From: Caldora sp965222765
GTDB taxonomy: Bacteria > Cyanobacteriota > Cyanobacteriia > Cyanobacteriales > Coleofasciculaceae
Direction: 5' to 3'
DNA length: 64,000 bases
Assembly (NCBI GenBank): GCA_965222765.1
Contig: CBDCVG010000094.1
Location: 124,001 to 188,000, forward strand
The notes beneath the pieces were generated by a model. The model was not told the DNA's origin and searched no databases. It saw only the letters and a program-made list of their open reading frames with translations. Shown here one piece after another: positions 43,647 to 51,245 of the stretch. Numbering within the stretch: position 1 is the first letter of the stretch; each line of letters starts with the position of its first letter. The position numbers were made by a program, and so were the translations under genes.

Positions 43647-45032
43647 GTGACTAAACCAACAACTTGGAGTCAGAGGTTTGAATCAGCACTGCATCCGGCG
43701 ATCGCTCGCTTCAATGCTAGTATTGGCTTCGACATTGAATTAATTGAATATGACCTTACCGGTTCTGTTGCTCATGCGAAAATGCTGGCTCATATTGGCA
43801 TTATCTCCGATTTGGAAGGAGAGCAGTTGGTGAGTGGACTAGAGCAAATTCGCTCAGAATATCGGGCAGGTAAATTCAATCCTGGTGTTGAGGCTGAAGA
43901 TGTCCATTTTGCTGTAGAAAGGCGACTAACGGAGATTGTCGGTGATGTAGGCAAAAAGTTGCATACTGCTCGTTCACGCAATGATCAGGTAGGAACTGAT
44001 ACCAGGCTCTATCTCCGGGAGGAAATTACCCAAATTCGTACCCAGTTGCGGGAGTTACAAACTGTGCTCCTCAATTTGGCTGAAGCGAATGTAGAAACTC
44101 TCATCCCTGGCTACACCCACCTACAACGAGCTCAGCCGTTAAGTTTAGCCCATCACTTGCTAGCTTATTGGGAAATGCTTCAGCGGGACTGGGAGCGGTT
44201 AGGTGAAATTTATCAACGAGTGAATATCTCACCTTTGGGTTGCGGCGCACTCGCTGGTACTACTTTCCCGATTGACCGTCACTATACGGCAAAAACGTTG
44301 CATTTTGGTGGGATTTATGCTAATAGCTTGGATGGGGTTAGCGATCGCGATTTTGCGATTGAATTCTTAAGTGCTGTTAGTCTGATTATGGTTCACCTGA
44401 GCCGTTTATCAGAGGAAATTATTCTCTGGGCATCAGAAGAGTTTAGCTTTGTCATCCTTAAGGACAACTGCTCTACTGGTTCTAGCATTATGCCCCAAAA
44501 GAAAAACCCCGATGTCCCAGAACTAGTGCGAGGCAAGACGGGTCGAGTTTTTGGTCATCTGCAAGGTATGTTGGTATTGATGAAAGGGTTACCCTTGGCA
44601 TACAACAAAGATTTGCAAGAGGATAAAGAAGCTCTGTTTGATGGGGTAAAGACGGTTCGGGGTTGTCTGGAAGCGATGACAATTCTCTGGCGGGAAGGAC
44701 TGGAATTTCGCACAAAAAGGTTGGCTTCAGCAGTTGCCGAAGATTTCTCCAATGCTACAGATGTAGCCGACTATTTGGCAGGAAAAGGCGTACCTTTCCG
44801 AGAGGCATACAATTTAGTAGGTAAGTCGGTTAAAACCTGTCTGGCAGCTGGTAAACTTCTTAAAGATTTGACTCTCCCAGAATGGAAAGAACTGCATCCA
44901 GCCTTTGAAGAAGATATTTATCAAGCGATCGCACCCACTCAAGTTGTAGCAGCACGTAATAGTTACGGTGGTACTGGTTTTGAGCAGGTACGGGAAGCTC
45001 TCGCAGATGCCCGCAAGCGCTCAATAAGCTAA
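43647..45032 (+). CDS. argH: Argininosuccinate lyase
   Basis: A 461-residue enzyme of arginine synthesis, splitting argininosuccinate into arginine and fumarate. Family landmarks are WSQRFESALHP, ARSRNDQVGTDTRL, GYTHLQRAQPL and the superfamily signature TGSSIMPQKKNPDVPEL with the catalytic Ser loop. LPLAYNKDLQEDKE and YGGTGFEQV follow. The GTG at 43647 gives the expected N-terminus. Length is standard. Confidence 0.97.
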   Translation: MTKPTTWSQRFESALHPAIARFNASIGFDIELIEYDLTGSVAHAKMLAHIGIISDLEGEQLVSGLEQIRSEYRAGKFNPGVEAEDVHFAVERRLTEIVGDVGKKLHTARSRNDQVGTDTRLYLREEITQIRTQLRELQTVLLNLAEANVETLIPGYTHLQRAQPLSLAHHLLAYWEMLQRDWERLGEIYQRVNISPLGCGALAGTTFPIDRHYTAKTLHFGGIYANSLDGVSDRDFAIEFLSAVSLIMVHLSRLSEEIILWASEEFSFVILKDNCSTGSSIMPQKKNPDVPELVRGKTGRVFGHLQGMLVLMKGLPLAYNKDLQEDKEALFDGVKTVRGCLEAMTILWREGLEFRTKRLASAVAEDFSNATDVADYLAGKGVPFREAYNLVGKSVKTCLAAGKLLKDLTLPEWKELHPAFEEDIYQAIAPTQVVAARNSYGGTGFEQVREALADARKRSIS

Positions 45033-45286
45033 CGTGCATTAGTTTTGGAGACTATCCCCTGAATCCTATACTTAAACTGGAAACCTTTTTCAATTGTTGT
45101 TTTGCGATCGCACTTTTGCCTTCTCCTGTTCTTACAAATGCAGGAAAATCGCTGATATGATAATGCAAGATTGTCGTTTAGGCAAGCTTCGTAGGGCGAT
45201 TGCTAATCATGTTGAATGGTTTAACGACCAGTACTTCAAAGTAAAATAGAACCAGTATCTCTCCCTTTAACTCACGCCATGCACCG

Positions 45287-45619
45287 ATGGTTTTCTTACC
45301 ACAGGATGCACTAATTGCAGAAGCGAAACTAACTCAATATTTACTTGTACCCTTGCCGAAAGACGATAAATCAAAATTTCTGGCTCAGGCTGGTTATACG
45401 TTGGACAAATGGGAGCAACTGGAGCAAGATCTCCGTACCCAAGTCTTAACACAACCTGCTGATCTAATTGAGACAACTCGCTACGGGGAAAAGTATGCCA
45501 TTCGTGCGTGTCTGCAAGGAGTTAATGGGGTTGAACTCGACATTCTTACGATTTGGATGGTTGTTAATGGTGCAACCAAATTTGTCACTTTAGTGCCAGA
45601 TAAAGGAGCTAATCCATGA
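45287..45619 (+). CDS. DUF6883-like protein, first gene of a coupled pair
   Basis: A 110-residue protein resembling DUF6883: FLPQDALIAEAKLTQYLLVP, then KSKFLAQAGYTLDKWEQLEQDL, YGEKYAIRACLQGVNG and LTIWMVVNG. It overlaps the next gene by four bases (ATGA, 45616-45619). The pair with a DUF4926 gene is one I recall from toxin-antitoxin-like loci. Which partner is toxic is not known to me. No membrane segment. The ~250 bp upstream has no credible gene. Confidence 0.65.
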   Translation: MVFLPQDALIAEAKLTQYLLVPLPKDDKSKFLAQAGYTLDKWEQLEQDLRTQVLTQPADLIETTRYGEKYAIRACLQGVNGVELDILTIWMVVNGATKFVTLVPDKGANP

Positions 45620-45942
45620 AGGTAAAACATTTCCTATTTTCCCAAGTTGCCCTAGCTCAGAACTTACCAGAATACAACCTAAAACGGGGGGATTTGGCAA
45701 CAATTGTGGAGCATTACCCCATGCCGGAAGAAGAAGAGGATGGGTATAGTTTAGAAGGGTTCGATGTACCTCAGGTTACGATTGAGGTAACCGCCTCACA
45801 AATTATTCCCATTGCTCAATGGCATCGAGAAGAATTGATTTTAGGTAAGCTCCGTCAGCTATCTGAAGCAAAGCTACTGCGACTAGAAGATTTTCTTGAT
45901 TTTTTGTGGCAACAAGATAAAGTTGAGCAAAACAACGTCTGA
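45616..45942 (+). CDS. DUF4926-like protein, second gene of the pair
   Basis: A 108-residue protein. Residues ~8-60 match DUF4926 (FSQVALAQNLPEYNLKRGDLATIVEHYP, then VTIEVTASQIIPI). The tail (RHLSEAKLLRLEDFLDFLWQ-like, residues ~75-100) resembles a small antitoxin helical segment with FLDFLWQQDK. Translationally coupled to the DUF6883-like gene. Possibly the antitoxin half of the pair; this is inference. Confidence 0.65.
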   Translation: MKVKHFLFSQVALAQNLPEYNLKRGDLATIVEHYPMPEEEEDGYSLEGFDVPQVTIEVTASQIIPIAQWHREELILGKLRQLSEAKLLRLEDFLDFLWQQDKVEQNNV

Positions 45943-46003
45943 GAATATCGTTTTCAGGTAGCAGGCAAGGCGAGATTGAAAGTTAACAAGCGTAACATTC
46001 CAG

Positions 46004-46666
46004 CTAAGCTCGTGCCGTTTGCTGCCGACGACGTTTGATTACCAACGACACCCACTTTTTCCAGGCTTCAAAAGCCTCATCATCCGGTTCAGTTTTTTGC
46101 CACGACTCCCGTGCCATGATGCGTTCATACCAGGCAGCAATCGGTGGATGCTCTTTCAAATCAACACCAAGTCGAACTATCATAGGTAATAGCGCCCCTG
46201 CTGTAATATCTGCTAAAGACAAATTATTTCCACCAAAATAGGGAAAATCTCCAAGTTGTTCACTGAAAAAATCAAGACCTGTTGCAATATGTCTAAATGT
46301 CGTCTTATCAGGCTCTGGGGAATCACTTGCCATCAATAGCGCAGGTATCTTGGTGGTAAGTTCATTACTTGTTATCATTTGCACCATCCGCATTTTAGCG
46401 ATCGCTGCTGGTTCTTGAGGCGTCAGAGGTGAGGAAGGATACTTCGCTTCCAAATAGTCCAAAATTGCTAGAGATTCTAGGATTTGCAGCTCCCCATCTA
46501 CTACAACTGGAATATGATGAAACGGATTGAGGGATAAGAATTCAGGCTCGAATTGTTCCCCTTTGAGGTTTACCATAACTGGCTCAAAGGGAATTCCTTT
46601 TTCCAGAAGTCCAATCCAAACCCGTCGGCTGATTGGTGATAGGGGATGGTGATAAAACTTCAGCAT
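46004..46666 (-). CDS. Glutathione S-transferase family protein
   Basis: A 220-residue GST. The thioredoxin-like domain starts LKFYHHPLSPISRRVWIGLLEKGIPFE with the candidate catalytic Ser, and shows IPVVVDGELQILESLAILDYLE. The helical C-terminal domain has FFSEQLGDFPYFGGNNLSLADITAGALL. It probably conjugates or reduces electrophilic compounds with glutathione in the cytosol. Its promoter has a site (46704-46716) that is the reverse complement of one in front of the TetR gene at 46886-47479, suggesting joint control. Confidence 0.9.
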   Translation of the reverse strand: MLKFYHHPLSPISRRVWIGLLEKGIPFEPVMVNLKGEQFEPEFLSLNPFHHIPVVVDGELQILESLAILDYLEAKYPSSPLTPQEPAAIAKMRMVQMITSNELTTKIPALLMASDSPEPDKTTFRHIATGLDFFSEQLGDFPYFGGNNLSLADITAGALLPMIVRLGVDLKEHPPIAAWYERIMARESWQKTEPDDEAFEAWKKWVSLVIKRRRQQTARA

Positions 46667-46703
46667 TAAAATCTCCAGTGGGGTTTGTTATGTTCGTCTT
46701 TTT

Positions 46704-46716
46704 AAGACCGATTGGT
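46704..46716. promoter_or_regulatory. Shared TetR-type operator upstream of the GST gene
   Basis: aagaccgattggt, 38 bp upstream of the GST start. Its exact reverse complement (accaatcggtctt) is at 47488-47500 in front of the TetR gene. The core accgattggt is an imperfect palindrome, as expected for a TetR dimer site. Confidence 0.7.
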
Positions 46717-46751
46717 ATTTTGAATTAATTTCCTCTCAAGAATGTCCCTTT

Positions 46752-46790
46752 TGTAGGGTGTGTTAGCGAAGCGTAACGCACCTCCGGCAG
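46752..46790. repeat. Short palindromic 'ggtgtgttagcgaagcgtaacgcacc' type repeat
   Basis: gggtgtgtta and gtaacgcacc arms flank gcgaagc. This is a dispersed palindromic word family common in cyanobacteria, between the GST and TetR genes. Confidence 0.55.
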
Positions 46791-46885
46791 GTACTTTAGA
46801 CATCTCCAGACAAGAAGCTGAAACCCTTATGGAACCTAGGTAAATATTGAGTTTTTGGAGATGTCTTTTCATTTTCAGAGATCAC

Positions 46886-47479
46886 CTAAGATGTCTGCAA
46901 ACCCTCCACATAATGGTTAAGATGATCTTTCGCCCGTTGGAGGTGGATGCGATCGCCATACAATTTTGTTAGCATGAGCGCTCCTTCCATGGTCGAAATT
47001 AAAATTGTTGCCACTGTATTGGGATCAACACCAACCTGAATTTCCTCCCTTTCTATGCCTTTTTGAACGACCTGATGAATTAAATTACGCCACTGATACA
47101 TGGCACTTTGTGCCCGCTCCCGCAACGCTGGATGGGTGTCATCGCTCTCAATAGCGGTGTTGAGCAATGGACATCCGCCTTTGATGGAAAACTCATCAGG
47201 AGTCGTGGAGAAAGTGTGGATGATAGCCTTGAGACGGGTGATTGCTCCCCGCTTACCTTTGAGCGCCCGGAGATAACGCTGGCTCAATTGCTCAGCAGCG
47301 AAATCAAAAGCTGCGATCGCTAACTCATCTTTGCTGGCAAAGTGGTTGTAAATCCCGCCTTTCTTTAATCCCGTTGCTGCCATAATGTCTGACATAGAGG
47401 CTCCGGCATAGCCCTGTTGGTTAAATAGGTCTGCGGCTTGCTGAATAATTCTATTTTTAGTTTCTTCAGCTTTTGACAT
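46886..47479 (-). CDS. TetR/AcrR family transcriptional regulator
   Basis: A ~197-residue repressor from the ATG at 47479. The frame extends 18 codons further, but those cover the operator. The helix-turn-helix region reads ASMSDIMAATGLKKGGIYNHFASKDELA. The C-terminal domain has GGCPLLNTAIESDDTHPALRERA, typical of the TetR subclass with a reactive GGCPL Cys. The site accaatcggtctt lies 9 bp upstream of the ATG, and its mate precedes the GST gene. Autoregulation and control of the GST, perhaps in response to electrophiles sensed at the Cys, are inferred. Confidence 0.9.
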   Translation of the reverse strand: MSKAEETKNRIIQQAADLFNQQGYAGASMSDIMAATGLKKGGIYNHFASKDELAIAAFDFAAEQLSQRYLRALKGKRGAITRLKAIIHTFSTTPDEFSIKGGCPLLNTAIESDDTHPALRERAQSAMYQWRNLIHQVVQKGIEREEIQVGVDPNTVATILISTMEGALMLTKLYGDRIHLQRAKDHLNHYVEGLQTS

Positions 47480-47487
47480 TAATGGAA

Positions 47488-47500
47488 ACCAATCGGTCTT
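47488..47500. promoter_or_regulatory. Shared TetR-type operator upstream of the TetR gene
   Basis: accaatcggtctt directly upstream of the repressor start; exact reverse complement of 46704-46716. The position between the likely promoter and the ATG suits autorepression. Confidence 0.7.
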
Positions 47501-47634
47501 TTTTAGAGTATCAAAGTCAATAAAAAAAAGCAATAATGGTTTTTACGCCAACTTAGGACTTATCATTGATCAACTAATCATAGCTAGAATAGCATCAGTC
47601 AATTCACTAACCAGCTTACTGGTAAAAGAAGCCT

Positions 47635-49374
47635 ATCGAAACTATCTATGGTAATCTCAAGGGTCTGAAGTCCAGCCAGCTCAAGCAGCTGAAACGGCTG
47701 TATCACCAGCGCTTACCGGGCGATCACCTTACAACGCCAGAGTTTGCCCAGCGACTGGCAGCCATTAGCAGTGAGCTGAAACAACCTTTGTGTACTTACA
47801 TCAACCGCCGAGGACAAGTAATTCGGGTGGCAATTGGCACTCCAGCTCAGACCAAAATTCCGCTGCGAGAATTACCACGCTACGGCGCAGAGCGATTATG
47901 TGGGATTCGCTGTCTTGCTACCCAACTGAAACCAGAAACCCCTAAACAATCTTATCTCACTGCTATGGCGATTCAGCGATTGGATGCCTTAGTGGTTCTG
48001 AATATTACCGGTTCAGGATTTGAACGCAGGGGTGGTGGTGCAACAGGTTATATCAAGGAAACCTACTTAGCTCATTTACTACCTCCTAATGAACAGGAAC
48101 TAAACAATCCTGAGGATACTGACAACACTAACTTCGGACTCAGCTGGACTTTATCACCAGCCCTAAGCCTCGATATCCTCACTAAGCAAGATTTCCTAGA
48201 TTTAGTAGAAGGACTAGAAGCTGAATTCCGGCGACAATTTATTGTCCAACAATTAGATGCTAGAGATATTGAACAAGACCGAGTGCTAATTGTAGGATTA
48301 ATGACTTCAGATGTAACTTCAGAACATTTTGAAGATGGTTTAGCGGAAATCAGGCGGTTGGTAGAAACTGCTGGTGGTAAAGTGTTACAAACCATTCAGC
48401 AAAAGCGCTCAAGACCCCATCCCCAAACAGTGGTTGGTGCTGGTAAAGTTGATGAAATTGCTCTGATAGTGCAAACCTTAGGAGGAAATCTGGTAGTATT
48501 TGACCGGGATCTATCACCGGCTCAAGTCCGTAACCTGGAATCTCGACTGGGTGTAAGTGTAGTAGATCGTACAGAAGTAATTCTCGATATTTTTGCCCAG
48601 CGGGCCCAATCCCGCGCCGGTAAATTGCAGGTGGAACTTGCCCAGCTTGAATACATGTTACCCCGTCTTACTGGTCGCGGTCAGGCAATGTCCCGGTTAG
48701 GTGGTGGTATTGGTACTCGTGGTCCTGGTGAAACTAAACTGGAAACTGAACGCCGTGCTATTCAACGTCGTATTGCTCGACTACAGCAGGAAGTTAATCA
48801 GTTGCAAGCTTATCGCTCCCGACAGCGACAGCGCAGGCAAAAGCAAGAAGTGCCTACGGTAGCTTTAGTCGGTTATACCAATGCTGGAAAATCTACTCTG
48901 TTAAATACACTGACTAATGCAGAAGTCTACACTGCTGATCAGTTATTTGCTACCCTTGACCCCACAACTAGAAGGTTAACAGTTCCCAATGTCGCAACTA
49001 ATGAACCAATTTCGATTCTCCTCACCGATACTGTTGGATTTATCCATGAACTGCCGCCGTCTTTGGTAGATGCTTTCCGCGCCACCCTCGAAGAAGTCAC
49101 TGACGCCGACGCACTAGTGCATGTAGTGGATTTATCCCATCCTGCGTGGCAAAGTCACATTCGTTCTGTAATGTCAATTCTGTCAGAAATGCCGATTACA
49201 CCAGGACCTATACTAGTGGCATTCAATAAAGTTGATGGGGTAGATAGTGAAACTTTGACCTTAGCTCAAGAAGAATTTCCCCAAGGAGTGTTTATCTCCG
49301 CTAGTAAGCGTTTAGGACTAGAAACTCTGCGTCAACAACTAGCTCACCTCATTCACTATGCGATCGCACTTTAG
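47635..49374 (+). CDS. hflX: GTPase HflX, lacking a canonical start codon at the conserved N-terminus
   Basis: A ribosome-associated GTPase of the Obg-HflX class. The N-terminal HflX domain has QQKRSRPHPQTVVGAGKVDE, FDRDLSPAQVRNLE, LGGGIGTRGPGETKLE. The G domain has G1 GYTNAGKST, G3 DTVGFI and G4 FNKVD. The frame before the first canonical start (TTG 47788) is open and clearly homologous: ETIYGNLKGLKSSQLKQLKR, then LPGDHLTTPEFAQRLAAIS. It is preceded by ATC at 47635 where ATG or GTG is expected, with TAA 27 bases earlier. Either a rare AUC start is used, or translation starts at TTG 47788, or the base is an error. Confidence 0.9.
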   Translation: METIYGNLKGLKSSQLKQLKRLYHQRLPGDHLTTPEFAQRLAAISSELKQPLCTYINRRGQVIRVAIGTPAQTKIPLRELPRYGAERLCGIRCLATQLKPETPKQSYLTAMAIQRLDALVVLNITGSGFERRGGGATGYIKETYLAHLLPPNEQELNNPEDTDNTNFGLSWTLSPALSLDILTKQDFLDLVEGLEAEFRRQFIVQQLDARDIEQDRVLIVGLMTSDVTSEHFEDGLAEIRRLVETAGGKVLQTIQQKRSRPHPQTVVGAGKVDEIALIVQTLGGNLVVFDRDLSPAQVRNLESRLGVSVVDRTEVILDIFAQRAQSRAGKLQVELAQLEYMLPRLTGRGQAMSRLGGGIGTRGPGETKLETERRAIQRRIARLQQEVNQLQAYRSRQRQRRQKQEVPTVALVGYTNAGKSTLLNTLTNAEVYTADQLFATLDPTTRRLTVPNVATNEPISILLTDTVGFIHELPPSLVDAFRATLEEVTDADALVHVVDLSHPAWQSHIRSVMSILSEMPITPGPILVAFNKVDGVDSETLTLAQEEFPQGVFISASKRLGLETLRQQLAHLIHYAIAL

Positions 49375-49397
49375 TTTTGAGTAAACCGCGAAAACTC

Positions 49398-49427
49398 TGT
49401 AGAGACGTTGCATGCAACGTCTCTACA
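49398..49427. repeat. Perfect 30-bp palindrome after hflX
   Basis: tgtagagacgttgca and its exact reverse complement meet without a loop (centre at 49412/49413). It lies 24 bp after the hflX stop. This word is a dispersed palindrome in cyanobacteria to my knowledge; it may also act as a transcript end. Confidence 0.8.
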
Positions 49428-49491
49428 ATCTCATGCTGAGGTTCTGAAGGGGTGACAAGCCCTCCGAAACCCTTTTATACCAAAAATTTAA

Positions 49492-51194
49492 CCTACATTC
49501 CGCACGACAAAATGTAGCATACAATGATTCAAAGGAAGACTAAGTAGAAATACTCATACTCTGGCAAGCCAACAAGTGGACTAAATGAGGGAAAATCAAC
49601 TCATAAATAGAGACGAACCCTTTTAAATCATGTCCATAGAAGTGAGAAACTTAGATCATTTAGGCTTAGTGGCAGGACTGATAGATGAAATCGGTATAGT
49701 AGAGCTAATCAACGAACAGCTAGGAGAACATCTTGCTGAGAAAATTAGTGCAGGTCAAGTAATCAAAGGAATGATAATGAATGGATTAGGGTTAGTCTCA
49801 TCGCCATTATATCTATTCAGTCGTTTTTGGGAAGGAAAAGCAACAGAACATCTGCTCGGAGCAGGAATAAAAGCAGAGTATTTGAACGATGACCGCTTGG
49901 GAAGAGTGCTAGACAGTCTGTATCAAACTGGATTGAACCAAATATTTATTTCGATTGTCCTAGCAGTGGTGAAGAAATATCAAATAGACGTAAAAGAAGT
50001 TCATTTAGATTCCACCTCGTTCAGCGTACAAGGAGAAGATGAAACAGATGTCGAGTACCTCTGACAGTCAAAGCAGCTTGGAAGCTGGTTCAGGAGGTAA
50101 GCCAACAAGAGCTAAAGGCAAGTGAGTTGAAAGGATATTATTACAAAGAAGTTCAGCAAAATTATGGCGGAATTGAGCAAAGATGGCTGGTAGTTGAAAG
50201 CGAAAAACGTCGAGAATCTGACTTAAATAAGTTAGACAAAAATATCCAAAAAGAAGCTCTTGAAGCCAGGAAGCAACTGCGGCAATTAAGTCGCCAAACT
50301 TTTGCCTGTATTCCGGATGCACAAAGGATGGCTCAGAAACTTCTCAAAAAGTCGAAGTATCATCACTTAACAAATATTCAAATTGAAGTTGTGAGCGATA
50401 AAAATCGGAAAGATACCACAGCTGAAGCTTATCAAGTAGGAGGTACAGTGAGTCTGTGTGACGAGAAAGTCAAACCATTTCGCAACTCAGCAGGACGTTT
50501 TATTATTGCCACTAATGTTCTCGACAGAAACATTTTGACAGCGTCAGACATGTTATCTAAATACAAAGAACAACAAGCAGTAGAACGAGGTTTTCGTTTT
50601 CTCAAAGACCCAATGTTCTTCACTGATAGTATTTTCCTCAAATCGCCAGAGCGGATTGAAGCTTTAGGTTTAATTATGGGTTTATGCCTGCTGGTTTATA
50701 CCCTTGGTCAACGCCAACTACGTCAAACTTTACAACGCCGTAACACGACAGTTCCCAATCAACTGAATCGTCCAACTAACCACCCCACATTACGTTGGAT
50801 TTTTCAATGTTTTCAGTCAATTCATGTTTTGCTTGTTCACCAAAGTGTTGAAATTTCTAATTTGTCTGATGAGCGTTTATCACTATTAAAGTTTTTCCCC
50901 CCCGCTTGTCAACAATACTATCTGCTGTGCTAGCTTTGGTTTCGATTCAAACGAGTGAGTAAAGGTTACTTTTTGGCGGCTAGGGTCTCCAATGGGGTTT
51001 TGACTGGCTAATTTTAGCAAAAAAAAGCGAATTTTGACCCATAAACCCAGTATTTTGCCACAAATACCTAAATTTTATTGGGTTTGTGGCTTTTTCTAAC
51101 CTTCCATGCCAGCTACGAAAGTTCCTTTAGCTGACCCTTGTGACAGTTTTGGGGTGGAATGTGGGATACTACATTTTGTCGTGCGGAATGTGGG
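49492..51194 (+). mobile_element. Decayed IS element (IS1634/DUF4277 type) with terminal inverted repeats
   Basis: The left end (49492-49520, cctacattccgcacgacaaa...) and the right end (51166-51194) are inverted repeats matching at 27 of 29 bases. The ~1.7-kb element contains one transposase reading frame broken by an internal deletion. No target duplication is evident to me. The right end is preceded by a direct repeat of ggaatgtgggata (51156-51168 and 51185-51197), which may confuse the boundary. Confidence 0.75.
49630..50933 (+). pseudogene. IS1634-type (DUF4277) transposase, internal deletion and frameshift
   Basis: The N-terminal part (49630-50064) is DUF4277-like (VRNLDHLGLVAGLIDEIGIV, AGQVIKGMIMNGLG) and reaches the first catalytic region VHLDSTSFSVQGE. 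Then the frame jumps. DNA from ~50049 reads RVPLTVKAAWKLVQEV in another frame and continues to the end (50933) through NYGGIEQRWLVVESEKRRES, EQQAVERGFRFLKDPMF and PERIEALGLIMGLCLL. The segment with the second catalytic Asp, roughly 100-120 residues, is missing. Junction bases gagta are shared by both frames. Non-functional. Confidence 0.85.
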
Positions 51195-51245
51195 ATACAG
51201 GACTTATGCAAAGGTGCAATTTCAGTACGTCTTAGCTTAGTAGAG

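Noticed and set aside
45157..45249. A 30-codon frame upstream of the DUF6883-like gene
   Set aside because: No ribosome site or family resemblance; chance frame or a remnant too short to judge.
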